Positions 55,274 through 63,790 of a stretch of DNA of 64,000 nucleotides are shown here, one piece after another; within the stretch, counting starts at the first letter, position 1, and each line of letters starts with the position of its first letter. Source of the stretch: an uncultured Lachnospiraceae bacterium. Its GTDB lineage: Bacteria > Bacillota > Clostridia > Lachnospirales > Lachnospiraceae. The stretch is taken from the NCBI GenBank assembly GCA_945949045.1, contig CAMFDG010000002.1:41547-105546 (forward strand), given 5' to 3'. A model generated the notes under the pieces. It did no database searches. It was given only the letters and a program-made list of their open reading frames with translations, and was not told where the DNA came from. A program made the translations under genes and the position numbers.

Positions 55274-56482
55274 TTAGAGCATAACCCCATTCTTTTTCAG
55301 CAGTTCTCTTGCCGTCTCCACGGAATCCGTTCCCACGGCATTTTTCACCGGTGCAAATTCCCGCTCTCTGTCCACCTCAAAGGGAAGACAGTTTTCCATC
55401 ATATAGACCATATCGAGAATCAAAGTCTCGAATTTATAAGCATTTGGTTCCTCCGGCTTCTGGAGCACGCCCTGTTCATCCAGATACGGAACCTTCTTCT
55501 TTACCACGTGAACCGGAAGCTTTCTCTTAGCCACATCCATCAGCGCATCTATGGAAAACAGGTAATTTAAAATCACGCCAAAGCCGTAAAGCAGGGTTCC
55601 CTTCTCATCTGCCGCCTCTGCCATTTCCTTTGTCAGCTCATAATATTCCACGATGGACGGCTTTCCATCCTCCAGACACATGGCACCAACCTTCTCGTAG
55701 GGGGAAACCTTGCGCACCACCTTGGAACCGCTGACACAGCCGGAACTGATGACTGCACCGATGAATACCGGATCCGCAATTCTTTGCAGAACATTATCCA
55801 CCGCAAAGACATTGAGCCATTCTACGCCCTTTTGTCTCATATCCTGATCCAGTCCGGCCCGAAGCAACGACTGGAACCAGCCTCCGTTGCCATTCGGAGA
55901 CATTGCAAGAGAATCCTTTGACTCCATCAGAATATTTCCATCAAAGTCCACCGCCGGCACCATCTCCTGGACAAAAAAGCGGATGTAATCCGGATTATAG
56001 CCAAAATAATCATGTTCCTCAAAAAATTCCCGCGTCTCTCTATCATTTTTATCACTGGTCATAATGTACAAAGGAACCCATGCTCCGGCTTCATTGGTAA
56101 CCTGAAGCAGGTTGGAAATGAGCTGTTCAAAAATATAGAGGTTCTTGTGAACCCCGATATTGAACATTCCTTTGGCCTTGTCAAAGCCAAGTCTGGTTCC
56201 CTGTCCCCCAGCCAGAAGAACTGCTCCGGCCTTTCCTTCACGAATCGCAGAAATCCCCACCTGCCGAAATTCCTCTTTCCGCTGCCGGATTTCAGCCAGT
56301 TCCATCGCCCGTAGAGGTTCAAAGCTTCCTCTCTGCTGCGGTTTCCCATGAATCAGCTCCAGACAGGACCAGTCCATATGGGTCAGCTGGTCTTCCAGCC
56401 TCTGGGGAATCTGCCTGCCCAGCAGAGGCGTAAGATATTTTTGATTGGTACTTTGTATTTTCTGCTCAATCGAATTGTTCAC
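55274..56482 (-). CDS. UDPGP-family nucleotidyltransferase (UDP-sugar pyrophosphorylase)
   Basis: 402 residues if started at the GTG at 56482 (GGGAGGAATTCATACAG upstream); the frame extends 16 codons further to a TTG at 56530 without a ribosome site. Nucleotide-binding loop AGAVLLAGGQGTRLGFDKAKGMFNIG (about 85-110), SPNGNGGWF (about 195) and VDNVLQRIADP (about 230) match the eukaryotic-type UDP-N-acetylglucosamine/UDP-glucose pyrophosphorylase family, not bacterial GlmU or GalU. Placed in front of glmS, it most likely makes UDP-GlcNAc or a related UDP-sugar. Confidence 0.85.
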   Translation of the reverse strand: MNNSIEQKIQSTNQKYLTPLLGRQIPQRLEDQLTHMDWSCLELIHGKPQQRGSFEPLRAMELAEIRQRKEEFRQVGISAIREGKAGAVLLAGGQGTRLGFDKAKGMFNIGVHKNLYIFEQLISNLLQVTNEAGAWVPLYIMTSDKNDRETREFFEEHDYFGYNPDYIRFFVQEMVPAVDFDGNILMESKDSLAMSPNGNGGWFQSLLRAGLDQDMRQKGVEWLNVFAVDNVLQRIADPVFIGAVISSGCVSGSKVVRKVSPYEKVGAMCLEDGKPSIVEYYELTKEMAEAADEKGTLLYGFGVILNYLFSIDALMDVAKRKLPVHVVKKKVPYLDEQGVLQKPEEPNAYKFETLILDMVYMMENCLPFEVDREREFAPVKNAVGTDSVETARELLKKNGVML

Positions 56483-56520
56483 CTGTATGAATTCCTCCCA
56501 TGATGTTTTATTATAACAGC

Positions 56521-56548
56521 AGTAGACCAATCCTTTGATTGGTCTACT
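56521..56548. promoter_or_regulatory. 12 bp perfect inverted repeat upstream of the UDPGP-glmS genes
   Basis: AGTAGACCAATC and GATTGGTCTACT with a 4-base loop. It follows the -10-like TATAAT of the UDPGP gene by a few bases on its upstream side and ends 15 bp before the stop codon end of nothing else, i.e. in the spacer between the LCP gene (stop 56563) and the UDPGP gene. It lacks a U-run, so it may be an operator or a weak terminator. Confidence 0.45.
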
Positions 56549-56562
56549 TTATCCTTCGGTTG

Positions 56563-57705
56563 TTAATTTGACTCTGCCGGCTTCTTAAGGCCCTCTGTTC
56601 CGGAGATTCCTACCGTCTCATTATATTCCGACGTGTCCACAGTAGAAGACTCTGCAGTAATTCCGGTATTATTTACAATCGTACTGCTGATTGCCTGTAC
56701 CGTCTGGGACGGAACATAAGCCGGATCATCCAGCATATACTCATGCAGCTCTCTGACATTTAAGGTAAGGTCCGCCGGAATAACAGAATCTCCAACCGCC
56801 ATGTCCTTGTTCGTCAGGTGGAACGGGAAACCGGTGGTTGATGTAACCTTATAGGATTTCACGTCCTTTGCAAGCAAAAGAATCTGGCTGATGGACAAGG
56901 ATGTGGAAATATCATCCACCACAGAATTACAGATACTTGTCAGCGTTCCGATATCCGATTTTTTTGCCTTTTCCAAAATTGCCTGCAATACGATTCTCTG
57001 GCGGGATGCTCGCTTATAGTCGTCTCCCGCAAGCTTTCGAATACGCGCATAGGTGGTAGCCTGGGTTCCGTCCAGATGGATGTTTCCGTACTGCGTAAGG
57101 GCCGGCGTCGAATATCCGGTTACCTTGTCAATGTCTTTCTTGTACTTATTGATCTGCTGCATTTCCGCCTGGGTAATATTCAGATCCAGACCTCCCAGAT
57201 CATCAATCACTTCCACCATAGCAGCCCAATCCACACAGACATAATCCTTGATATCCAGATCCAGATTTGAGTTGAGCATTTGCACCGCCTGCTTTGCACC
57301 ACCGGCAGCGTAGGCTGCATTGGCCTTCTTATATTTGCCGTCCCCAATGCTCAGATATGTGTCACGGTACACCGAAACAAGCTTCACTTCCTTCGTCTTG
57401 TTATTGATGCTGGCAATCATGATCACATCGGAGTTACCGGTATCATAGTTGTTGCTGCTGCGATTATCCAATCCAAAGAGTGCAATATTGGTATAGCCCT
57501 CCAGGGAAAGCAGCGTATCTTCGTTCAGATCCTCATTGATTCCCGCCTCCGATTCGTTCATATTCTGGAAGTCAATTTTATTCACCATTGCCACAAAATA
57601 TGCAGCGATCAGGAGAATCGCAAGGAGCAGGATCTCAAAAACAAAGATCAGAAGCTTCCTGCTCTTTTTTTTCTTTCTCTTTTTTCTTTTTCTATTATCT
57701 GACAT
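56563..57705 (-). CDS. LytR-CpsA-Psr (LCP) family cell-wall ligase
   Basis: 380 residues from the ATG at 57705 (AAAGGG upstream). A very basic cytoplasmic start (SDNRKRKKRKKKKSRK), one membrane helix (about 18-42) and an extracellular LCP domain (about 80-290: NIALFGLDNRSS, SDVIMIASINNKTKEVKLVSVYRDTYLSI, ARIRKLAGDDYKRASRQRIVL). LCP enzymes attach teichoic-acid or capsule polymers to peptidoglycan. The C-terminus is Ser/Thr-rich. It follows a small zinc-ribbon gene by 4 bp. Confidence 0.93.
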   Translation of the reverse strand: MSDNRKRKKRKKKKSRKLLIFVFEILLLAILLIAAYFVAMVNKIDFQNMNESEAGINEDLNEDTLLSLEGYTNIALFGLDNRSSNNYDTGNSDVIMIASINNKTKEVKLVSVYRDTYLSIGDGKYKKANAAYAAGGAKQAVQMLNSNLDLDIKDYVCVDWAAMVEVIDDLGGLDLNITQAEMQQINKYKKDIDKVTGYSTPALTQYGNIHLDGTQATTYARIRKLAGDDYKRASRQRIVLQAILEKAKKSDIGTLTSICNSVVDDISTSLSISQILLLAKDVKSYKVTSTTGFPFHLTNKDMAVGDSVIPADLTLNVRELHEYMLDDPAYVPSQTVQAISSTIVNNTGITAESSTVDTSEYNETVGISGTEGLKKPAESN

Positions 57706-57709
57706 AAAT

Positions 57710-57910
57710 TTAACCCTTTTGTCTGTTATGTATATACAACCATGCGTCAGCATAACTGATGCGTTCTTCCTCGGACATGGCTGAATACTTTTCCAAATCC
57801 AGATTCGTCAGACGCATCTGCGGATTGCCGCACTGGTGGCATTCCACACTTTTACGTCTGGATACCACCCGGATCCAGCCGCACTGTGGACAAATGTATA
57901 TTTTCATCAT
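57710..57910 (-). CDS. Small zinc-ribbon protein
   Basis: 66 residues with CPQCGWIRVVSRRKSVECHQCG, two CxxC pairs 15 residues apart, and an acidic helical tail. Two adjacent ATG codons (57910 and 57907) are possible starts; the ribosome site is weak. It sits 12 bp after the phosphoglucomutase gene and 4 bp before the LCP gene. Function unknown. Confidence 0.7.
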   Translation of the reverse strand: MMKIYICPQCGWIRVVSRRKSVECHQCGNPQMRLTNLDLEKYSAMSEEERISYADAWLYIHNRQKG

Positions 57911-57922
57911 AATCTTTACCGC

Positions 57923-59647
57923 TTATTCAAAAGTCTTAAGCACCTCTGCTTTGAGTTCCTCCAGCATCTCATCTGCACCCGCGAGAGAGGTTCCCTTCAC
58001 ACCCACATAAAACTTGATCTTCGGCTCTGTACCGGATGGACGGACACAGCACCATGCATTGTCCGACAGTTCATAGTACAGAACATTGGAAGAAGGAAGT
58101 CCTGTAGCAGTCACCTCGCCGGTCTTTAAGTCCTTTCTGGTGTCGGCCTTGTAATCGCGGACAGCAAGAACATCAAAAGCTCCCAGCTTGGACGGCGTAT
58201 TGCTTCTCGCGTGATCCATAATCTGCTGGATCTGTGCTGCTCCATCGATTCCCTTCAGTGTCATGGTAGCTACACCCTCGCGGTAATAGCCATACTTCTC
58301 ATACATCTCAATCATACCGTCCCAGAGCGTCTTACCCTGTGACTTATAGTACGCTGCAACCTCACAGAGCATACACACTGCCGCCGGAGCATCCTTATCT
58401 CTGGCATATGTACCCGGCAGACATCCATAGCTTTCCTCAAAACCAAAGACATAATTCTTTTCCCCGGACTGCTCATATTTGAGCATCTGCTCTCCAATAT
58501 ACTTAAATCCTGTAAGAACCTCCACAAGCTCCACATCATAGGCCGCGGCGATTGCCTTTGCCATGTCGGTAGACACGATGGACTCAACCAGAACCGGATT
58601 CTGCGGCATTGTGCCGAGAGCTCTCTTCTGTCCCAGAATGTACTCTGCGATCAGCATTGCCGACATATTGCCGGTGAAGGTCACATACTCACCGCTCTTC
58701 GTATCTTTACAGTACACGCCGAGACGGTCTGCATCCGGATCCGTAGCCAGAACCAGATCCGCATCCTTCTCCTTTGCAAGCTTAAGTGCCAGCTCCCATG
58801 CATCCGGATTTTCCGGGTTCGGATATGGAGCCGTCGGGAAATGTCCGTCGGCAACGGCCTGCTGGGGCTCGATATACACATTTTCGAAACCAAGATCACT
58901 TAAGACGCGCTTCACCGGACCAAGTCCTGTACCATGAAGCGGTGTATAGACGATCTTGATATCCTTGGCCATTTTCTTAATAATCTCCGGATGAATGGAC
59001 AGATTCCGAAGCTCTGCAAAGTACGCCTCGTCCAGATCATCTCCGATGGTCTGGTAGAGACCCGCTGCAACTGCCGCATCCTTGTCCATGGTCTTTACCA
59101 TGTCAAAGGAGGTAACCTTTCCTACTTCATCCATAATGCCGGTATCGTGGGGCGGTGTTACCTGAGCGCCGTCCGACCAGTATACCTTATATCCGTTATA
59201 TTCTCTCGGGTTATGGCTGGCTGTAATCACGATTCCCGCAATGCAGCCAAGCTGTCTTACTGCAAAGGACAGCTCCGGCACCGGACGAAGACTTGGAAAA
59301 ACATAGGTCTTGATTCCGTTGGCAGCCAGACACAGTGCTGCGGCATCCGTAAATTCGTCTGCCATCAGTCTGGAATCGTGGGCAATAGCAACGCCCTTAT
59401 CCTGTCCCTTCTGTGCCAGAATATAGTTGGCCAGACCCTGAGTTGCCTGACGGACCGTATAGACATTCATACGGTTCGTTCCTGCTCCTATAATTCCCCG
59501 AAGGCCTGCTGTACCGAACTCCAGAGTACGATAGAACCGGTCCTCGATCTCCTTTTCATCCCCCGCGAGAGCCTTAAGTTCCTCTTTCGTCGCATCGTCA
59601 AAATATGGGTCATTACACCATTTCTCATATTCTTTCTTATAATCCAT
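57923..59647 (-). CDS. Phosphoglucomutase/phosphomannomutase
   Basis: 574 residues from the ATG at 59647 (GAGGAGG upstream). Alpha-D-phosphohexomutase: the phosphoserine loop ITASHNPREYNGYKVYWSDGAQ (Ser at about 145), the metal loop ATDPDADRLG (about 305), the sugar-binding loop GFEESYGCLPG (about 400) and a C-terminal phosphate-binding RPSGTEPKIKFY. Length and sequence fit the Firmicutes PgcA type. It supplies glucose-1-phosphate, consistent with the nearby UDP-sugar and wall genes. Confidence 0.94.
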   Translation of the reverse strand: MDYKKEYEKWCNDPYFDDATKEELKALAGDEKEIEDRFYRTLEFGTAGLRGIIGAGTNRMNVYTVRQATQGLANYILAQKGQDKGVAIAHDSRLMADEFTDAAALCLAANGIKTYVFPSLRPVPELSFAVRQLGCIAGIVITASHNPREYNGYKVYWSDGAQVTPPHDTGIMDEVGKVTSFDMVKTMDKDAAVAAGLYQTIGDDLDEAYFAELRNLSIHPEIIKKMAKDIKIVYTPLHGTGLGPVKRVLSDLGFENVYIEPQQAVADGHFPTAPYPNPENPDAWELALKLAKEKDADLVLATDPDADRLGVYCKDTKSGEYVTFTGNMSAMLIAEYILGQKRALGTMPQNPVLVESIVSTDMAKAIAAAYDVELVEVLTGFKYIGEQMLKYEQSGEKNYVFGFEESYGCLPGTYARDKDAPAAVCMLCEVAAYYKSQGKTLWDGMIEMYEKYGYYREGVATMTLKGIDGAAQIQQIMDHARSNTPSKLGAFDVLAVRDYKADTRKDLKTGEVTATGLPSSNVLYYELSDNAWCCVRPSGTEPKIKFYVGVKGTSLAGADEMLEELKAEVLKTFE

Positions 59648-59721
59648 AGTATCTTCCCTCCTCATAGTTACTATGCTTTAAACATTCTAGCACAAACTTT
59701 CCCATTTGGAAAGTTCTTACT

Positions 59722-60333
59722 TCAAATATTAGAATCTCTTAAGAAATCCAAAAGCTCCCTCTTTGCTGATTCGTAATCCCGGAAAACAATTCCATGCATT
59801 CCCGTATCCTGTGCTCCCCGGATATTTTCCGGCCGGTCATCGAGAAAGACACACTCCCGGGGATTCAGGGAATAGGCATCATACAGATACCGGTAGATTC
59901 CCGGGTCCGGTTTAAGCAATTTAACCCGGTATGAAAAAACCACTCCGTCCACAAGCGGAAGAAACAAAAGCTTCTCTCTGGTCTGGTTCAGCATATTCTC
60001 CGAATAGTTGGACAGAATATACACCCCATATCCCTGCTCCTTCAGCTCCCGGATCCACTCCAGTGCATAGGGCATCAGTTCCACTGTATTTCCCACAGTC
60101 CCATACAGATACCTGATCTGATCCTCCAGCTCCACATCACCCAATATAAACTGTTCCAGCAGTTCCTCCGGCGTACCAAGCCCCTGGTCAGAAGCATCCC
60201 ACAGAGGATTTTCAAACACTGCAGCGTTGAGACGGGCTTTGGCTCCGGCGTCCAGGCCAAGGCTGTCCATATAGGCATCGGGCTCATAGGATACCAGCAC
60301 CTTTCCCACATCAAATACAATATTTCGAATCAT
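59722..60333 (-). CDS. HAD-superfamily phosphatase, YihX-like
   Basis: 203 residues from the ATG at 60333 (GAGGGGG upstream). HAD motif I reads VFDVGKVL, with Gly in place of the second Asp, as in YihX-type sugar phosphatases. Motif II YILSNYSEN (about 108), motif III Lys in RVKLLKPDPGIY (about 140) and motif IV VFLDDRPENIRGA (about 162). Glucose-1-phosphate or a similar sugar phosphate is a plausible substrate, given the mutase gene 74 bp downstream. Confidence 0.88.
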   Translation of the reverse strand: MIRNIVFDVGKVLVSYEPDAYMDSLGLDAGAKARLNAAVFENPLWDASDQGLGTPEELLEQFILGDVELEDQIRYLYGTVGNTVELMPYALEWIRELKEQGYGVYILSNYSENMLNQTREKLLFLPLVDGVVFSYRVKLLKPDPGIYRYLYDAYSLNPRECVFLDDRPENIRGAQDTGMHGIVFRDYESAKRELLDFLRDSNI

Positions 60334-60405
60334 AGACTTCTTTCCCCCTCTCATAAATCATCCGCTTGTATATCTATACCACAAAAATTTATTTTTGCCA
60401 ACATA

Positions 60406-60444
60406 AGAAAACGCCGCATCGTACACTCCTGTATCGACACGGCG
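60406..60444 (-). terminator. Candidate terminator upstream of the HAD gene
   Basis: Arms CGCCG (60412-60416) and CGGCG (60440-60444) extend with wobble pairs to about 10 bp; the A-run at 60407-60411 reads as U's on the minus transcript. It would end the transcript of the small frame at 60485. Confidence 0.5.
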
Positions 60445-60484
60445 CCTTCTCTTGTTTGGTTGTTCCATAGATTTTCACTACCTC

Positions 60485-60754
60485 CTAACAGAACATCTGT
60501 AATGTCTGATTTTCCTCCAGTACGGATTCCCTCATCTGTTCCTTCAGTACTTCCGCAAAAGCCTGTTCCTTGTTTTTTCCCTGATTGTGATCTCTTCCTC
60601 CCGGTTTATTATAGAAAATGGTACTGGCCCGTCCTACCGGAATAATGATCTGATATCTCTCCTCGAATGCTGCGGTAACACGCCTCCCTTCCCTGATTGG
60701 CGTTGACAGGTTTCTTTTTGTTTCTACTTTATTTATCGGACATTTTTCTATTAT
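60485..60754 (-). CDS. Small open frame without a standard start codon
   Basis: From about 60754 to a TAG at 60485 the minus strand is open for some 90 codons. It encodes a protein-like sequence: KVETKRNLSTPIREG, then YQIIIPVGRASTIFYNK, then a charged helical end AFAEVLKEQMRESVLEE. No ATG, GTG or TTG precedes the conserved-looking part in this frame. An ATG one frame away (MSDK, then stop, near 60738) suggests a frameshift at the 5' end. It may be a recently broken gene or use ATA/CTG. The coordinates of the start are uncertain. Family not recognised. Confidence 0.4.
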   Translation of the reverse strand: MIEKCPINKVETKRNLSTPIREGRRVTAAFEERYQIIIPVGRASTIFYNKPGGRDHNQGKNKEQAFAEVLKEQMRESVLEENQTLQMFC

Positions 60755-60893
60755 CTTAACCTTTTTTCAGATATTATTAAAATAATGTAACTGTTCAGCC
60801 CACCGTGCACTTTACGCCTTTTCCCGCTGCTTCGCAGCCTGAAACAAGGAGGGACCCGCATAGCGGGAGGATTCCTTATTACACACATTTTGC

Positions 60894-61063
60894 TCATATA
60901 TATGCCCAAAGCTTTGAACATCGGTCCATGCGAAATTTGCCTTCGGCAAATGGACCGACGCTGCATGTCAGGTTTTCATAGAAAACCTGACACAATCCTC
61001 ATTCAACAATCAAAAAATATGACAAATCTGTTTCTCTGATTTGCACGGGGTTCTGAATAGATA
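60894..61063 (-). repeat. Dispersed structured repeat, copy 2 (inverted)
   Basis: Reverse complement of the element at 44314-44482, with both nested hairpins kept and differences mostly in loops or bulges. It fills most of the noncoding stretch between the small frame at 60485 and the secreted Ig-like gene. The rest (60770-60890) contains only a small CCCGC/GCGGG hairpin. Confidence 0.85.
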
Positions 61064-61092
61064 CAAAATATTTTTGATCAGTTGCTGCAATG

Positions 61093-61121
61093 AAAAGGCG
61101 AAGCCAGTCAATGGCTCCGCC
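61093..61121 (-). terminator. Terminator of the secreted Ig-like protein gene
   Basis: Stem GGCGAAGCCA/TGGCTCCGCC (one mismatch), loop of five bases, four A's on its left, 22 bp past the stop codon. Confidence 0.8.
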
Positions 61122-61142
61122 TGATGATTTTCTACAAAAGAA

Positions 61143-61988
61143 TTAGTAGCTTTCGCTATATGCTGCCGTCTTGATCTCGTAATGATCATATCCGTTATAC
61201 GGAAGCGAAATCGAAGACGAATTTAATGCTCCGGCCTTCAGATAAATGGAATCTGTTCTCATCTCGATAATCTGTCCTGCTGCATCATAGAATAAGATAT
61301 AATTATATCCATTCACATAGCTCTTGGATTTGTTCTTGGTTTTGATAACAAGCTTATCCCCGCTCACCTTAGAGCTTACGGCAATCTTAGAGGTCTGATT
61401 CGTATACTTATGTCCCGGATCATGACTTACGCCCACTACCTTCGCACTGCTCTGAGCTGCATCCATGCTATAGGTATAACTGCTGTAATAAACAGTCCTA
61501 TAACACCACTTCCCAGCGACTGAATCATAAAGCGTTACGGTATCCTTATCAAAGACATTTCCGGCTGCATCTCTTAAATAGTAGGTAATTGCAATCTGCT
61601 CAAAGGTCTGCTTCGTATTATTCTTAATGCACAGAAGAGCATTTCCGTTACCCATATCCTTCACCTTAACGGTGAAACTCAACGGCTTTACTGTTACCAC
61701 ATATTTGACGGTTCCACCCTTTGTCTTGATGGTCACTGTGGACTTTCCCGTCTTTTTCGCAGTGATATTTGCATGAGAGTCCTGTTTCTTATCCTTCGCA
61801 ATAGCTACAACCGATTTCTTGGAGGACGATACCCCCGTAACCTTGCTGAAATTGGTGTAATAAATCTTTTCTCCCTTGTAGAGTGTCATACTCTTTGTCT
61901 TTGCTTCCGTGGTAACCGGTGCAAACGCTGTAACAATCATCGCTGCAGCCAGACACAGGGTCAACATCTTCTGAATCCACTTTTTCAT
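61143..61988 (-). CDS. Secreted protein with Ig-like (BIG2-type) domain and DUF5780-like C-terminus
   Basis: 281 residues from the ATG at 61988 (GAGGAG upstream). Signal peptide (MKKWIQKMLTLCLAAAMIVTAFA..., cleavage near TEAK), then a bacterial Ig-like domain (about 32-100: MTLYKGEKIYYTNFSKVTGVSSSKKSVVAIAKD, KKTGKSTVTIKTKGGTVKYVVTV) and a ~180 residue beta-rich domain. No wall anchor. A typical exported Lachnospiraceae protein of unknown role. Confidence 0.8.
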   Translation of the reverse strand: MKKWIQKMLTLCLAAAMIVTAFAPVTTEAKTKSMTLYKGEKIYYTNFSKVTGVSSSKKSVVAIAKDKKQDSHANITAKKTGKSTVTIKTKGGTVKYVVTVKPLSFTVKVKDMGNGNALLCIKNNTKQTFEQIAITYYLRDAAGNVFDKDTVTLYDSVAGKWCYRTVYYSSYTYSMDAAQSSAKVVGVSHDPGHKYTNQTSKIAVSSKVSGDKLVIKTKNKSKSYVNGYNYILFYDAAGQIIEMRTDSIYLKAGALNSSSISLPYNGYDHYEIKTAAYSESY

Positions 61989-62085
61989 GTTTTTCTCCTC
62001 TTTCAAAATTAAATTTATTTTTACCCATACAGAATACCAACATTTTCCCGGCTTGTCTATCTGACGAACGTACTATTTTTATTAT

Positions 62086-63636
62086 TTATTCTGTCGGCAT
62101 CTGCAGATCCGCATCCGTCAGTGTTCTGCCGTCCACCACCTTGTCCACCAGGAGCTTCGCATAGCTGACCTGCCTCTCATCCGGATACATGACATAACTC
62201 CTGGCATTTGGCATGGAGTAGGTGCGTTCAGAACCGCCGGTGCCGGACACCGCAAAGGTCTTCACATTCCAGGAGGCACCATCTGTCAGCTGCATTTTGA
62301 CCAGAGCCGAAATGTCCGCAGAACTCATGCTGGTGGTAAACATCCCCTCCATACTATCCAGAATCGCTGTGTAATTGGACAGGATTGTTGTACCGGAAGA
62401 GGCCTTTTTAATAATTGCCTCAATGACCTGCATCTGATGCCGGCCTCTGGTATTATCCCCATCGGCAAAGGCATGCCGCTCTCTCACATAGGACAACGCA
62501 ACGGCACCATTCAGCTGATTCGTTCCCTGGGAGATATAATAGCCTCCCTCACTGCAGCGAAATGCCCGGTCAGACTCTACGGTGATTCCGCCAATGGCAT
62601 CTACCATGGTCTCAAAACCGCTGAAATTGATCTGGGCATAATAATCCACCGGTTCGTCATAGAGACTTCCCAGGGTTCTCATGGAGCAGTCGATTCCGTA
62701 GATCCCGCAGTGGGTCAGTTTGTCCTTGGCCCCCCCGCAGGCAGCCGTATCCACATAGTAATCTCTCGGTGTGTTCAGAAGGAGCACCTGCTTGGTAGAA
62801 GGATTCACCACCACAAGAATATTGACATCGCTGCGGCTGGTGGCAAGAGTCAGCGTTCTGGTATCCGAACCGCTGATATAAACGATAAAGGGATCCTTCG
62901 TAATATTCTTTTCCTCTGTTTCTGAGGAGGCGGTCACAACGGTTTCGATTTTCTGGTCAGAAAGCTTTCTTGTCTTCTCGGAAAAGGTTTCATATCCATC
63001 CTGAGATTCGATCAGTTCCACATAAGCCTCATTCAGAATCATGGCATCCACATTTCCGGAGTAAAGTGCTGTAACCATATCCAGAACGGAATCATAGGTC
63101 TGTGTGCGAAGCTCACTTCCCACGGAACCGCCCATCCTTTTGACAGCTTCGCAGGTGTGTTCGTAATCATATTTCTCTGTGACTGCAAACACATAGTCCC
63201 TCGCCTCCTCCAGGGTTTTCGCCGGATTATCCCTCAGTACATAGGCGGCCACAGAATCCGTTGAGACTGTATTCTCGGCAATTGCTGCAATCGTATTTCC
63301 CATCTGAAGCATAACAGAGGATACAAACAAACAGCAGATCATAACAAGCGCCGAGATCGTGCAGCCCGCACCTCTCTTGATATAACGGCGGGTCGTTTTG
63401 GCCTTCTTGTCCAGCTTCTTTTTTTTATCCCTGATCCTGGAGTAAAACAGAACATAAACCACCGTTTCCAGCCAGAATAGAATTAAAGCCACAAGAACCA
63501 CATAGGAGACCGGTAAGAGATCCAGCCAGACCAATATTCCCACTGCAGTCCCGCTGATCAGCAGCTGAAACAGCAAAATAACACCGGCTGCCACTCTCCA
63601 GCCGTTCTTTTTTATTTTCCCACTATCATTTGTCAT
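62086..63636 (-). CDS. LCP-family protein with multi-pass N-terminus
   Basis: 516 residues. Three membrane helices (about 13-35, 42-65, 92-115) precede an extracellular region: an SBP-like segment (about 125-230) and an LCP domain (about 245-460: PFIVYISGSDTR, SDVNILVVVNPSTKQVLLLNTPRDYYV, YVRERHAFADGDNTRGRHQMQVI). The conserved Arg and Asp residues that bind the polyprenyl pyrophosphate are present. It resembles the long LytR/CpsA proteins of Firmicutes that link capsule or teichoic acid to the wall. Confidence 0.93.
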   Translation of the reverse strand: MTNDSGKIKKNGWRVAAGVILLFQLLISGTAVGILVWLDLLPVSYVVLVALILFWLETVVYVLFYSRIRDKKKKLDKKAKTTRRYIKRGAGCTISALVMICCLFVSSVMLQMGNTIAAIAENTVSTDSVAAYVLRDNPAKTLEEARDYVFAVTEKYDYEHTCEAVKRMGGSVGSELRTQTYDSVLDMVTALYSGNVDAMILNEAYVELIESQDGYETFSEKTRKLSDQKIETVVTASSETEEKNITKDPFIVYISGSDTRTLTLATSRSDVNILVVVNPSTKQVLLLNTPRDYYVDTAACGGAKDKLTHCGIYGIDCSMRTLGSLYDEPVDYYAQINFSGFETMVDAIGGITVESDRAFRCSEGGYYISQGTNQLNGAVALSYVRERHAFADGDNTRGRHQMQVIEAIIKKASSGTTILSNYTAILDSMEGMFTTSMSSADISALVKMQLTDGASWNVKTFAVSGTGGSERTYSMPNARSYVMYPDERQVSYAKLLVDKVVDGRTLTDADLQMPTE

Positions 63637-63677
63637 CTTTTGAACGCTTCCCCATTTGTCAAACAGTTATATTTTTC

Positions 63678-63706
63678 ATTTTACCTTATAATAATTGGGT
63701 GGTCAA
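63678..63706 (-). promoter_or_regulatory. Promoter of the long LCP gene
   Basis: TTGACC, 17 bp, TAAAAT on the minus strand, 41 bp before the start codon. Confidence 0.5.
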
Positions 63707-63716
63707 CTATCTATTG

Positions 63717-63745
63717 TTGCTATTCTTTTTAAATTTGTGTATGAT
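63717..63745 (+). promoter_or_regulatory. Promoter of the acyltransferase gene
   Basis: TTGCTA, 17 bp, TATGAT on the plus strand, divergent from the LCP promoter. Confidence 0.5.
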
Positions 63746-63790
63746 AGAAAAGTGATCAAAAACTTTTAGAACTGAGGAGTAATCATTGAT

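Noticed and set aside
59666..59721. Terminator after the HAD gene... i.e. between it and the mutase gene
   Set aside because: A small AACTTTCC/GGAAAGTT stem exists here, but without a clear U-run; it may instead overlap a weak promoter for the mutase gene.
60358..60468. 36-residue frame MEQPNKRRRR... upstream of the HAD gene
   Set aside because: AGGAGG lies 12 bases ahead, but the frame overlaps the candidate terminator stem and has no recognisable features; kept only as a note.
60770..60893. tRNA or small RNA gene
   Set aside because: Only a short CCCGC/GCGGG hairpin is present; no cloverleaf or promoter-terminator pair.
61064..61142. Additional gene between the repeat and the Ig-like gene
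   Set aside because: Only the terminator hairpin is seen.
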